A stretch of DNA of 64,000 bases, from contig NC_029527.1 in assembly GCF_001577835.2 (NCBI RefSeq), positions 2,741,086-2,805,085 of the forward strand. The letters run 5' to 3'. The translations under genes were made by a program, and so were the position numbers. Source of the DNA: Coturnix japonica. Lineage: Eukaryota > Chordata > Aves > Galliformes > Phasianidae. Every line of letters starts with the position of its first letter. The stretch's first letter is position 1. The notes beneath the pieces are model-generated. The model did not search any database. It was not told where the DNA came from and saw only the letters and a program-made list of their open reading frames with translations. Shown piece by piece: positions 25,956 to 38,518 of this stretch.

Positions 25956-26882
25956 TTGTCCCTGAAAATCTTTGTGAGTTTGTAAGTTAATATATGTCAA
26001 TATACATATTGATTAGATTAGCTTGGAAGATAATGGATTGATTGGAAGACTAGCTGGGATTTGTGTTATTATAAACTGCATCTAAATTGCTCACAGTAAA
26101 GGAAAAGGGAGTTTGAAGTCATAAAATTTCAGGGAGAGCTGAAATCAGTATATGATAACAATATCAATGCTGATAGTTTTCAGGAAATGGCTATTAAGCA
26201 GTGTACTGTGCTGGTTTTCTGCAGTAATACTGTCTAAAACCCCCAGGCATTGAGCACCCTATGAGAGTATGTAATTGCTACCTTCTGTGGTCCCTAAGGT
26301 TTTGGTATCAGTTGAGCAATCGTGTGTGCCTCAGCATATTGCCTGGGACTTGAAATTACATTACAGACTCAGAAATGTGCAGCACTTCAAGTAAATCCAC
26401 ACCCAAACCCCAGAAGACTATTTGAGTGTAGAGGCATTCCAGATGGGAATTTAAATGCTAAATTTCATGTCATAATATTGAGCAGGTTAGTTTATCCCTC
26501 ATTTGTTTGCCATCTGTCATTATTTCAGAAAAAAATACTCATAACTCATCAGCTCAAAAAAAAAAAAAGAAAAAAAAATCCAGAAAAAACATCCTGCATC
26601 CAACCAAAGATGATTTCTATAAGGTGCAATTTCATAATACTTACAAATGATAATGACACAATTAGAGAAAATTTTGCTTTGCAGTTGTTGCTGTTGTTAT
26701 TCATGACCCCCTGTTCCAGCTTGATTTTCTTTGGGTGTTTTTTTTAGTTGGTTGGATTTTGTTTCTACACATTCAACTGATTAGATGTGAGTGTAAGTAT
26801 GTCTGGCAGATATTGTAGTGTGAGCAGATCAGAACCAATAGACATAAAAATAGATCAAGATTACAGTATTTTCTTCACTGGG

Positions 26883-26897
26883 AAAAAAAAAAAAAAA
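26883..26897. repeat. poly(A) tract
   Basis: 15 consecutive A. Confidence 0.85.
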
Positions 26898-26995
26898 GTA
26901 TTTTCAGCTGAATTTATTGTTTAATTTCTGTCAGTAACAATCTGAGTGTGAAATTCTATACTTAAAGCCCTAGCAGATCTGAAAAAAAGGGCAGC

Positions 26996-27023
26996 TATTT
27001 ATGTACCAAAAGGTACATAAATA
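26996..27023. repeat. perfect inverted repeat, 12-bp arms
   Basis: TATTTATGTACC, a four-base AAAA loop, then GGTACATAAATA. The arms are perfectly complementary. There are no flanking target-site duplications or transposon sequence that I can recognise. Confidence 0.92.
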
Positions 27024-27561
27024 AGTGCTCTTGCTCACCTGCATTTCATTCTGGAGGAAAAAAAGATGATGACTTTTACTCTACAGAAAAAGAATAGTGA
27101 ATGAAAGAAACAGAAAGAAGAATAATATTGTTTGTGTTTATAAGTATTCCTCTGCTAAAAATAGCAATGCGTAAACCCCAAAATGTATTACCTGATTTGA
27201 AAAGTTCAACAATATAAGCAGTATTTTACTCTCCCTGTTTTCCAGTGCAATTAATACTGAAAAGCAGTTTCTCAGATGTAGCAGTCGGTGTGTCTTTTAA
27301 TGTCTTCCTTTATGCAGATCAAATGTGAGAATCCTGCTGTGTTATGTTCTTGTCATTGGTTTGAAAATACAACTAAATAGTCCCTTCAGTCCAATAAATT
27401 ATGATTATCTCATATATAACTTTAGATTTTATTCATTGATTATGCCCTCATCTGTGAGGTTTAAAATTAAATAAACTAACTCTTCTTAGAGAAGATGTAT
27501 TTACCACACAATAAAGTTGCCTGTAGGAAACTGAGAGATTCTGGAACTACAGGTGCAATTA

Positions 27562-27650
27562 CAGAATCAGAATCACAGAGTGACCCAGGTTGGAAGGGAC
27601 CTCAAGGATCATGTAGTTCCAAACCCCCTGCCTAGCAGGGCCAAATTAGA
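27562..27650 (-). repeat. CR1 LINE, short 3' tail
   Basis: On the + strand it reads CAGAATCAGAATCACAGAG, GACCCAGGTTGGAAGGGACC, TCAAGGATCATGTAGTTCC and AACCCCCTGCC, the reverse complement of the last 90 or so bases of a CR1. It is little diverged, so a relatively young 5'-truncated insertion is likely. It is antisense to gene A. Confidence 0.9.
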
Positions 27651-30600
27651 GGAACATATTATGAATTTCTAAGATGAACTCAGAACTATTCACAAAATGT
27701 AGCTGGGGTTTGGAAGGAAGAATGCAAAAAAAGAGGGAAATGGTAAGATTTTGAGAGTTGTTTTTGTTGGGGGACATGCACGGTGGTTTACCCTTTGAAA
27801 AGACCTGTATCTTTGGTTACTATCTAGCAGGGCTGAGCGTAATACTTTGATGTATGTTTGAACTTTGCTCTCATTTATTTTAGTTTATTCTGATTGTGTC
27901 ACAATTTCCAACCTGGGAGCGTTATATCGTCTAACTTCTGCATTACTCACTTGTATTTAGAGCAAACGTGATTTACCTTGGGCTATAAAATATGTATTCA
28001 TCAGTCCAACAAAGAAAATGCAAAAACTACTCTTGCTGTTAGAACTGGGAGAAATTAAAATACTGAATTTATTATTAAAATCTGACTCTAGTTCTATCTG
28101 CAATGAATAAAGAAGTTATGAATCAATTTATGCCAATGACAAGGGCACAGTAACTTACAGCTTCCAAAGGAACTAATGGGGAGGACTAATTCAGTCACTT
28201 CATACTAATGGCTGTGTCTTTCTGGGTGCTACATCACCTCAGGAAAGAGGAAAACAATCCAGATAATATGAACCACGCATCCTCTCAATTAACAAAACTG
28301 CTTTACTCATTTTCCTCTTTGAATCATTCTGAGGGTTCTGGAGGAAACTGAGGAAGAGTTTTGATTCATGCATGGAAAGCAGTTTTTTCTGGAGTTTGCA
28401 TCTCAGATCTGCAGGAGCACACAGAGATTCCTTCCAACTCAAATTCTTCTGTGATTCAATATATGTCGAATTGCTGAATCAGTCTTTGAAAAAGCAGAAA
28501 CCAATGGAAAACAGTAAGATATTATCATAAACATCTTTTCAAAGCATTATGCATATAGCAAAATAAATTAAACGACCAGATAACTGGGTAGGACATGGTG
28601 ATTGTAGTTTTGTGAGATTAAGCTATTGCACAGACAGATGCAGAATTGGGGTGTTGTTTAAATAAAAAGGCAAAGAAGGGGGCCTAAGCTGTAATGGAAA
28701 CAATGCTTCAGGGCCAAGGACTGCTGTGACTCCAGATGCCAGCAGTTTGTTAAACATAATACAAAACAACATAAAATGTAAAAAATGCAACGGGAACAAA
28801 AGGTTAGACCTTCTCACTCCATGCCTCAGTAAAAAGAATGAGAGTAAAAACAAAGTCATTTGGCAGCTGGGGTTTCTTAAATCTTGCCAGCACTCTCTTC
28901 CATTGTCAAAACAGTTATATCAGTATACAAGCAGCACCCTACTATTAAGCAAATAGTGTCTCTGTCTTCTCACCATTACATAAACAAGTCTCCTACCATG
29001 GCATAAGCATCCTTTCATTACCATGCAGCATCTCATCGTTTCAAACGCAGCATCCCACCACTGCATTACAAGTTCGTTATACAATAATGTGTCAACAAAC
29101 TCTCTCAGTAAGTGGTAAGTTTAAGAAAGTGTTGCCAAATTAAACAGGCCTAAAATGGTGGTTATTTTTGTTTTTGAGTTGTTTTTCTTTAAAGGTCCTC
29201 CAACATCCTTCCGTCGTCATTCTCTGCTTCAAAGGGTCTGACTGACTTTGTTACACTACTCATTGTGGAACAACTATCAGTAACTATAGGTAAACTTGGG
29301 TCACTATGTTCAAAGGTCTCACTGTCCACTTTGTTGTTCCTAGAACTCTTCCATGGCTTCTCTGATCACCCGGAATAAGAATTTTTCTTCTAGGTGAGTG
29401 AGGGTCATAACACCTACACAACGATGAAACACACTTTTAACAGAGTGTTATCTACAAGCTAGACCCTTAGGATTCTTTACCAGACCCAGTGCCAGTGAAG
29501 ACTCCTAAAACATCAGGTCATGAGGTGAAAGGAGGACTTGGATTTTAAGTCCTGAAGGACAATGAGACTTCAGTGACTATATTTGTAAGTGGAACTAAAT
29601 ATTCAAATTTTGAATTTGGCTTTTGAAAAATGTCTATTACCTTGAACTCGAGAATTAGTAAGAATTCAAAGCAGCGAGTCATTGCAAATTGCAAAATAAA
29701 AATTTAGGCAACGTTTAGAGGAAAAGGCAGTAAATTTTATGATACCAGATGCTATTACTAGTAAACAAGTCAGGTTTGGGCCAGGCAGCTTCTGCTTCAG
29801 GTCTGAATCAGAAGTAGTCTTTGACTCCTTTCCAGATGCATCATCTGGTCTAATAAAAGATATTGTCTCCCAGAATGCTTTGCCTTATTCATGTGTTTAG
29901 GCCTCTTCTGCTACAACAAACAGTAATAAGGGGATATTTCTGTACAAAAATGACATTTGCACAGTGTTAGTACTTCTTTCATCAAAACATCATTCAAGAA
30001 AAGGGATGGTTTTTTTCAAACTATCTTCTTCAGCAGGCACAGCCTTTCATATGCTGTATAACAATTAAATTTAGCAAAAATTATCAGTGTTCCAAAATAA
30101 CACATAAACATTGGTAAAATGTGATGATAGCTTTCATTTAGAATAAACTTCAGTAGGCTGGAAATTGATCTGAAAGATGGGTACAAACAGGTTTGGGTCT
30201 GTTTCCCTCTACTGGCCCTTGGTGAGGGTGTCTTGGATATATTAGATGCCTCAGCAGAGACTGACTACTCTAGTTCAGTCACTTTCTTCTGTCTATAAGC
30301 TGAATTCTAGCAAGCTCCTCAGGCAAAGGGCTATGGCTTTCACCCTGCATGCTGCAACCAATAGTACAAAGCAATCCACAAGAACAACATTGAAGTAACT
30401 CTTCCTCTAGTGAACACCTATCACCTGTGTCTGATACATTGTGGGAAACTCCACCTTCTTTTCAGAGTTCACTGTTTCAACTATTACCATCTCCTATAAA
30501 GGTCAAATTTGTTGCTAAGTTACCTGACAGTCTAGATCCTAGGAAATTAGTTCTTTTGAAGGCAAAATGTCCATGAACTCGCCCTGCCTGAAATAAATCA

Positions 30601-31098
30601 CGGACTGTCTCCTTTTCTAAAGAGGCTCAGCCCATATCACTGAGTACTAATAGCTCAGTGATTTAAATTTAAAATGGGATTTTGTAGTGGATTTCGAATG
30701 ACAGATTGTCTTTTGGACACTTGATTGTACAAAATGCAGTGAGTAAAGCATGACTAGCTTTCTTGTCTTTGTGTTGTGGTCCAGTCAACACTTACAAGGT
30801 AGATAGTTACATAATCTACTTAAAAGAAACAAACAAAAAATACTCAACTAAATAAATCCATTAATGTAAATAGTAGATGGCCTACTGCTTTTCTCTGAAA
30901 GCTTTGAAAAATTCAAGTTTTTATTTCAGTATTTATATTTGAATGGAAAAGCATTTATTTTAATCTAATCTCATGTATCTTACCATACCTAAATCAGAAT
31001 ATCATCACCATTTCTGCAAAAGACTCAAAAGACACTGCATTTAGGACGTGTATTTCTCTAACCTGTTATCTAATTGCATGGCTCTGTATTTTTTCCAG
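27651..31098. other. intron of gene A, last part
   Basis: No supported exon. One candidate micro-exon at 29,344-29,393 was rejected for reading-frame reasons (see rejected list). The intron ends in CTCTGTATTTTTTCCAG, a good acceptor for the exon at 31,099. Confidence 0.6.
28423..28461 (+). repeat. CR1 LINE, extreme 3' tail fragment
   Basis: GATTCCTTCCAACTCAAATT followed by CTTCTGTGATTCAAT resembles the CR1 terminus (GGTCCCTTCCAACTCAAATT, ATTCTGTGATTCT). About 40 bases only. Confidence 0.65.
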
Positions 31099-31213
31099 GA
31101 CATGCTAACTAGAGAATGGCCTCTCGGGGGAATCCATGTACTGCTGAAGCACCTGAACAAAAAGCATCATTTCCATATCAGTGCTATTAGAAGGATACCA
31201 TCCTCATGAACAG
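31099..31213 (+). CDS. 3'-terminal coding exon of gene A, with stop codon
   Basis: A TTTTTTCCAG acceptor is followed by 36 open codons and a TGA at 31,207-31,209. The peptide begins DMLTREWPLGGIHVLLKHLN and ends KKHHFHISAIRRIPSS. The other two frames stop within the first four or five codons, so the phase-0 frame left by the exon at 17,532-17,651 is the only possible continuation; together they give a 76-residue C-terminus. The end is basic and histidine-rich. Four bases after the stop, the text CAG/GCAAGT forms a good non-canonical GC donor at 31,214, so this exon may be followed by an intron within the 3' UTR; otherwise the 3' UTR continues directly. No convincing AATAAA lies within 500 bases. 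The gene is not recognised; KIAA0825 is only a positional guess. Confidence 0.7.
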
Positions 31214-31431
31214 GCAAGTGCTTGCATACTCTTGGTTGCATACTCTGCATGAGGAACATTGTTAAAGTGCAATTGTCAGGAAAGCTTCTTTACAAGTGTG
31301 ATACAGAAAGTACCACAAATACAGACATGACCCGTGCTTTTTTAAAACATCTTCAGATAGAAAGCTTATGATTGCTATTGTTTGAAATGACAGTGACTGT
31401 CAGTACCATATAATATGTTATTATGTCTTGT

Positions 31432-31446
31432 CTCCTCCTCCTCCTC
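31432..31446. repeat. (CTC)n microsatellite
   Basis: Five CTC units. Confidence 0.8.
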
Positions 31447-31824
31447 CACAATATTTTCTTACTACAGTAATTCAAAGTACTTTGATGTTCCCTTGCTTTT
31501 ACTTACAACCCTCAGATAGGTCACACTGAGTCTATCTTTTCTTTTTTTCTCTTTTCTGTTTTTTTTTTCCTCGTACTATTCTTGCAGTCTAATGTTCCAA
31601 CCATTTACTTTGCTTAAAACATTTCTTACCTGTCAGCTTATTTATTTCATTTCTCCAAATGCCAAGGTACCTGGGGAGGAATTCACAAGCTTCTGACATT
31701 CAGTAAAAACACTATCAACCTTGATGATGTTTCTTTGAAACTACCATCTTACCACATTTGTTTTCCCATCACGCTTGCATGTACGAGTGCATTTGTGTGT
31801 GCAGCTGCTGAGGTCAGAGAAGGG

Positions 31825-31878
31825 GAAATAGAATTAAGTATCTCTGAAGAAGAAATGGAATTAAGTATCTCCAGTCCC
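31825..31878. repeat. imperfect tandem duplication, 27-base period
   Basis: GAATTAAGTATCTC occurs at 31,831 and again at 31,858. The flanking GAAAT-A/G context is also repeated, so two adjacent units of about 27 bases are present with a few differences. Confidence 0.8.
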
Positions 31879-32980
31879 AAATTTCTTATCTAAAGGTAGT
31901 TGACTGATACGATGGCAAAGTAAAGGATGCTAAGCAGGGTGTCAGAATTGAAACTGCACTTCTTAGTGGCAACAGACAGAACAGGATATTTGTGGTGACC
32001 TTGGCCAAAATGTGACTTCACTAACTTAGTGCCATTCCTTACCACAGATACTGGTCATGGGTGTACCTAGATGCAGGACAGGCTTCCATAGGGAGGGGCA
32101 TTCAGCAACCTTAGTTAAAAGCCTGTGATATCTTTCATCAAAGAGTTTATTTAGTGAAATTTAAGGTTTTATTGGTATCCAAACAATTCCTTGCTCTGAG
32201 GTGAACTCAGGATATTTTATACAAAAAAGAAAAAAGAACAAAAGAAAAAGAAATGTCTTTTTAAAGACATATTAGATCTAGTTTGGATGACTTTATATAG
32301 ACATAAGTGAAATAGCAAAATGTGAAAGACTGTGCTAATAGGAATATGTAATTGCCATCATCAGTAAAACCCAAGAAAAACCAGGAATGAATATCTGCTT
32401 TTTCTCCTAGAGAAACTTCTTTTAGCTGCTTAATTGACCCCTTTCCTGTTCTGCCAGTTGAATTGACTTTAGAACAGCTTTTGCAAGGGGTCCCCTTTTT
32501 TATCAGGCATTTACAGACAACTGAAAAGAATATCAGAACACCCAGACTGTTTATAAAATGTTTTTTTTTCCCATGGGCTACAAATGTCTTATCTGGAGTT
32601 AGTCTGCAATATAAATTGAATCACAAAACTCATTATGGAGGACTTCTGTATCTTTGCAAAGATACAGCTTTAAAAGCTTCATAAGAGGACAAAAAAATTT
32701 TGAGTATATTTTTGCAAAATGACAGTGTATTACCCTCTCTCCAGGAAATTAATCAGAATGCAATCAAAATATATTTCCAGCTGTTGAAGTTCTCTTCCTC
32801 CCTTGTGGATTTTTCTCACATAAATCAAATCTCAAATTCAAATTTGTGTTAACTGGACAGCTGTTCTTCTAAGCTGAATGAAGTGGCACTGTCTGCTCTT
32901 ACTTCTGTTGTGCTTTCTGTAGCCCTAGTTATTGTGACTTTGTATACTGAGATCACACACATGGGAGGAAAAATATAATA

Positions 32981-33368
32981 GAACTATAGAATAGCTTAGG
33001 TTGGAGGGACCATGAAGATTCTTTAGTTGCAACAACCCTGCTCTGGACCCACCTCTGTCACCCACCAGACCATGCTGCCCAGGGCACCATCCAACCAGGC
33101 ATTTGAATGCCTGCAAAGATGGGGCATCCACAGCTTTTCTGGGCAATCTGTTCCAGTACCTCACCACCCTCTGAGCATAAAATTTCTTCCTGACATCTAA
33201 TCCAAATCTCCCCTCTTTTAGTTTAAAGCCATTTTCCCTTGTTCTGTCAATATCAGACCATGTAAAAAATAGGTCTTCCTCCTGTTTGTAAGTTCCCCTC
33301 AAGTACTGGAAGGCAACAGTGAGGTCTTACCAGAGCTTTCTCTTCGACAGGCTGTACAAGCCCACACT
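32981..33368 (-). repeat. CR1 LINE 3' end with ORF2 C-terminus
   Basis: The minus strand reads DIDRTRENGFKLKEGRFGLD, VRKKFYAQRVVRYWNRLPRK and AVDAPSLQAFKCLV, a clear match to the CR1 ORF2 C-terminus. It is followed by the 3' UTR, which on the + strand begins GAACTATAGAATAGCTTAGG. A 125-codon open frame (32,925-33,302) is preserved across the C-terminus, so this copy is less decayed than the RT piece at 5,765. It lacks the 5' part and all catalytic motifs. Confidence 0.95.
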
Positions 33369-35357
33369 GGATATTTACTTATGTCTCTACACATTTCTGC
33401 CATTCTCCATCTTGCAAGAACCCAGCATGGTTCTACAACTCAGATTCACAGTAAATTTGGATTATCTTACTGTCACCATTACAGTTGCCCACTCTGGGGA
33501 ATGAGCAAGGCAATTTTCATCAGCTAGAGCAACAACACACAACTCCTTTTGTGTAGAAATGGTGAGCAATTACAGCTGCAGGGGAAACATAGGGCAGGCA
33601 GAATGTAATTGTGCAGGTTGGAATATGGCCAGAACACTGGGGCCTAATGTTCTGTCTTACTCTTGTGAAAGGAACAACAAAAAAATACTTGAGCCACAAC
33701 AGCCAAACTCTTAAGTTCTGCTTTATCTGAACTACAGCACCTCCCACAGCACAGTTCCCAGCACTGTGGTGGCTTCAGGATAGTATTGCTCCAAGGGAAC
33801 TGGTCCCCAATGCCATTTAATGTGTAATGAACCTGGTATGAAGGCTGAGGAAAGAGCCAAATCAGTTTTGAAGTGAAAGCGAAACCTCCTTTTTAATTTA
33901 AAGGGACACACTTTCAAACTGTAAAGCACAGTTTCACTGAAGCAGGTGGCTTTTGAGAATTCAGGTTCTTCAGGTGGCTCTAGAAGTTATCTGAATGTCT
34001 TACTAGTGGAGAAAGCACATGAGAGGAAATGAAAAAAAAAAAAAAGCATTATAATATTGAAGCTAGAATTAATTTGCCTAAGTATTCTGAGCTGGCATTA
34101 CAAACATACAACTGAGTATAGTGAAAGTGTCAGGAGAAAATGCAAAATGTTGGTACACTTTGATGTTAAGCCCAGTAAATAGCTCTGCATAATAAAATTA
34201 CAGTTATAATTTTAATGTATTTTTTGAACTGATATTATGCCCAACACATGGATAAAAGCATCCCAGCTCAGAAACTAATGTACTCATTTATCAGAAGAAG
34301 GTGTCTGAACTTTCAATATGGAAGATTTTGTCTGGATAATTCAAAGCTACAGCCAGACCTAAATCACCAACAGCTCTTAATATCTTTGAAAACACATATA
34401 CTTGTATTTTTAGCTTTGTAACTGAACGTTTTTACTGCTCATATGAATGTCTAGTATTACTTTGGATATTATCAAGTCTTTCACCTTAACAAGATTATAC
34501 CACATAGTAAATGGGGTATTTGGTGGGAGAAAAAAATAAATAGATTGTCCTTTCAATGATGAAAGCTGTCAGTCCTTTCCAAAGTTTCTTTTAAAACTTC
34601 CTGATGAGAGTGATTATGTTAAGGTGGAGATAAGGACAGATAGTATTACCTTAAAGCAATCCATCTGTCTTTTCAGAGAAAGATGGATGTTTGGTTTTGG
34701 TGTATAACAGAACTCACCTCAGATGATGTATTGGCAAAATATTAGCTTTATCTTCAAAGAACACTGTGAATGAATACCATAGGTAGAAGCGTATGATGTG
34801 TAAGCAATTCTAATTGAGAAGTACGTATTTCCTCACAGAGTAGAAGTGCAGTGACGCTACTTGTGTCTTTCTAAACCTGTTCAAAACCACATGGAAGATG
34901 GATATTATGCTTATACAGTCAGCTTTTCAGGGTTTGATTCCACCCTGTACAAGTGAGAAAACAAACCTCTTTCAAACCGCATTATAAACTAAGCTTAAGA
35001 TTCTACTCAGCAACTCACACTGCCTCAACACAGCAAGAACACAGTTGCACAAACAGGAGAAACATGCTGATGAGTTTCAATTAAGCAGTATGGAAGAACT
35101 CACTCGACTGACTTAGTGCATTTCTAAGCACATTTCTCACAAACCAGATCTAGCAGCCCCCAAGAGTGCAACAATCATTGAGTATGAAGCCCTTTGGATT
35201 TCTCAGATTCTAAGAATCTGAAGCAATCAATTCTTAAAGATACTTTTAAAAGGAGAAAAAAAAATTACAGTAGCCTAGAATGGTATGCACAAGCCAACTC
35301 CCTTGCACAGGTGCTCTGCAATAAGATAACCATGTATTTCAAGCAGTGTGTTTTCGC
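33369..35357. other. intergenic stretch, nothing recognised
   Basis: No exon, RNA gene or repeat family is identified beyond a short A run at about 34,031-34,044 and an AATAAA at 34,191-34,196 that could be a poly(A) signal but is unanchored. Confidence 0.5.
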
Positions 35358-35512
35358 TGAATCACAGTCACAGAGGTCGGAAGTGACCTCTGGAGATCAC
35401 CTAGTTCAACCCACCTGCTAAGCCAGGTTCCCTAGAACCGGTAGCACAGGAAAGCATCCAGGTGTGTTTTGCCTGTCTCCAGAAAAGGACACTCCACAAG
35501 CCTGTTCCGGCG
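35358..35512 (-). repeat. CR1 LINE, 3' tail
   Basis: On the + strand: GAATCACAGTCACAGAGGTC, GACCTCTGGAGATCACCTAG, TTCAACCCACCTGCTAAGCC, GCACAGGAAAGCATCCAGG and a CTCCACAAGCCTGTTCC end. This is the reverse complement of the last 150 bases of a CR1 of a different subfamily type (GACCTCTGGAGATCA form) from those at 6,804 and 16,538. Confidence 0.92.
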
Positions 35513-38500
35513 CTAAGACTTCACTAGTTACTTTTCGCTCTTCTCTGTTAACTTAAGTAGCAGGTTAGAGGTGAAAAGACCCCATGAAGAACTGTTTCTT
35601 TTCTTCTCATAGCGTATGGAAGTGAGAACACATTGTACTTCGCCCATACAGACTGCAAACTAGCGTCTCTCATAGGGTTTTGTGCTTCTGCAGCATAGTG
35701 GCACAGGAGAAATGAGAAATATCACTGCGTAGCAAGGCTATATGAGATAACCCGGTTTTGTGGGAGTCTCTTTAGCTGATATCAATAAACTATGGAGATC
35801 AGTCTTAATGCTAGGATCTCTGATGGTTTGCAGTGTGCTGTTTTGAAGGAAGAAAGACATTTTGAAAACTCTTTTGGGTGACAGGAAATGTTGGCACTGC
35901 CATCTTTCCTGATGCCACCTATTGTCCCTGATGGCTCTTGGTACTTCCTCATCCATACAAAGCTTCTATAGTCTCTTTTTTCCTTTATTTAAACGCTGTG
36001 ATGAGGGAGTCAGATCTTTTTGTCTCTGCTATACTTAGCATCTGCCCTTATATGCAGTAGTTTTCTTTCCTTTCCAGATGTTATCGAAGTCCAATAACTG
36101 TTCTTGAGAGCCAAGACAGATGCAAGCTATTTTTTAAAACACAATTCAAGCCAACTTTCATTCTTTGAGATGTAAAAATATAATGAAACATTATGAATGC
36201 ATTTTAATGCTATAGAAATGCAAAAAATAAGTGCTATAATAATCATTAGATTATTTATCTTCATCTGTCAAGTCCAAATCCTAGCTCTAATAGCAGTCAC
36301 CATGGCTAAGCTCCAATGTAATTATTGTCAGGGACCTGCTCCAAACACCATCATCAAAGTCGATGAGAAAGTTTTTCACACTGAGTTCTGGGTACTTTGG
36401 ATGAGTGAACTGTGTGCACTTGCAGAAGCTCTGTTTGATCCTTCAAAGCCAACACTCACAACACTGAGGTTGCTGTTGATATAGAGACTTCAAGACAGCA
36501 AACTCCATAGCACTACCTGGGGAATTTTTACCAAGGAGATATTTTAAAATAGCTGTCTTTTCCTGTGTTATATCCAGGTTTCTGTGTGCCTTTCTGTCAT
36601 TTTAACAGTTGAGTGAAGCTGATAGGTCTTGTGATTCATGCTTGATGATCATTCAAGCAGTGACTGTTGATATCTAAGGCCAGAATTGCATTACAGTTTG
36701 GACAGCAACTTTCTGAACAACATAAGAAAGATGTTTGTATTTTCACAACCTCTCCTGTTCATTCTTCAATAAGGCATAAGGAGCACAAATTAAATAGAAA
36801 CAGCTAAATATTTCAAAATTGAAGCAAATTTAGTTGAAACTATATAAATTTTTGTATGCTGTTAGACCCTGTAAAAAGCTGGATTTCTGTAGTTTTAGTA
36901 GTCACATATTCCTGCTGGTTTTAATCAACAGATAATGACTAGCAAATCATAATAGCACATTTTACTCCAAAGGCTTCAGCACCTCTTGATAAAACACTGG
37001 CCAGGCATTGTGCATAATCACACTCATGCAGCTGAGTTCAAATGAGGGTGTCCCTTCTTTAACCTCTTCAGTGTGGCATCTTCAAGAGTGAGCAAAGCAC
37101 TTCCTCATCAGAACATGTTACACGCAATGAAAAATGGCAAGACTCAAGAAGGAGTCAAATGAAGATTGGAAAATACTTCCAGATCATCTAGACAACACCA
37201 TTATGAATCAGGTAGTAAGTTCAATGAAGAGCTAGACATCTTTACATGGAGTACCAAGAACAGTAGAGATACTAATGTGTCAAGAGCACCACAACCTTGA
37301 GCAGGGTATGCTGAAATCCATAGTGCCTTCCAGCTGTGAGGACTAAACGTACTACTTCAATGTTACCTTGGACAGCTCTGCACGCTTTAAAAATCAGTAC
37401 AATTGCATCCCCCCTGTTATGATGGAACAGTAGCAGGCTTTTTCAAGTCAATGAACCATAGCATGACATCCAATTTTAAGCAGAACTTTCCACTGGACCC
37501 TGTCATAGCTTACCTAGCAACTAAATCTTAACTAGTTAGAGAGATTATGACACTGCCTCCAAAAAGAATCACGGGGTCACAGGTTTCTCTCTTTCAAAAG
37601 ATAGTCAGGAAAGCTGTAAAGGGGAAGGCTGAGGCAGAAAGGAAGGAAGCATGGGTTAGCATTGTAGCTCTGTGATACTTCATTACTGATTACCAAACAG
37701 AATGGGTTAGTTAAAATTACCTTTCCAAAACTCTCACGGATCACAGTCTGAACAAACTGAATTGAGGTGATCTCGAGATCTCCTGCTTTAATACAGATGT
37801 ACTGCTGAAATGCAGATCACATGCAGTGACCAGTTCATGAGCCACAATTTGGAAACTGCTGGGCTAGAGTTTGCTCTGCACAATGTTGGCTGTTAATGGA
37901 ATTTATCACAAAATTTTTTCCCTACTACTTGGTCTTCTACTTGGTAGCTGCAAATGTCCAGTTTATGTAGATACTTTTCAGATGGCAGTTTGACCTTACA
38001 TAAATAAATAAATAAATAAAAATCGAGAAAAAAAAATTGTCCTGCAGGCAAAAGATGTATAAATCCCAGTGCATTGTAACCAGTGCAGAGGAAGCCTAGT
38101 CAGCCACATGGATGCAACGTAACAGATAACCATGCCAGACAATGCCAGTGGAGTGGGCTGTAGTTTCTTCTGTACCATTCAGCAGATAGGGCACATCTGT
38201 GCCCAGAGAAAGGTAGCTCTCCTCTTGAAGAACCACTCTCAGGTGAACTGAATAGTCAGACAGTATTATTCCGGGTAATGCTCTTTGTCTCAACAACTGA
38301 ATATATCCTATATTTTTAAAAAACCTGGTGAATTGGAACCAATACTTAGTCTAAATACAAGGACAATGGGACTGTGATGAAGACAAGGGCTAATTAAGTG
38401 CTAATTAGTAACGAAATATGTAACCCTGAAGTAGTAGTAGAAATGCCAGAGCAGTAGTTATTCCTTGTTACTGTATAAATTAGACAGCTAGACTATCCTT

Positions 38501-38518
38501 AGCTATTACCTTTTACAG
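35513..38518. other. intergenic stretch, nothing recognised
   Basis: No supported gene. It contains an AAAT microsatellite at 37,999-38,021. The + strand ORF at 36,197-36,484 (95 codons) and the minus-strand ORFs near 38,000-38,300 match nothing I know. Confidence 0.5.
37999..38021. repeat. (AAAT)n microsatellite
   Basis: Five AAAT units followed by an A-rich run. Confidence 0.85.

Larger units (their letters stand above)
25086..27561. other. intron of gene A, middle part
   Basis: AT-rich with several poly(A) runs and a perfect 12-bp-arm hairpin at 26,996-27,023. The 141-codon + strand ORF at 26,322-26,747 includes a poly-lysine stretch encoded by an A run and resembles nothing known; I regard it as chance. 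Confidence 0.55.
31214..32980. other. 3' UTR or downstream flank of gene A
   Basis: No gene is recognised. It contains a CTC repeat at 31,432-31,446, an imperfect 27-base tandem duplication at 31,825-31,878 and A-rich runs near 32,220. I could not place the poly(A) site; the first clear AATAAA I noted downstream is at 34,191, beyond a CR1. Confidence 0.45.

Noticed and set aside
26322-26747. 141-codon + strand ORF
   Set aside because: It passes through an A-rich run, has no recognisable domain and no splice or promoter context; length alone is not enough.
29344-29393. 50-base micro-exon candidate between TTGTTGTTCCTAG and GTGAGT
   Set aside because: Splice signals look good, but its length is not a multiple of three. 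Inserted between the two gene A exons it would move the last exon into a frame that stops after two or three codons. It could be an alternative or cryptic exon, but nothing supports it.
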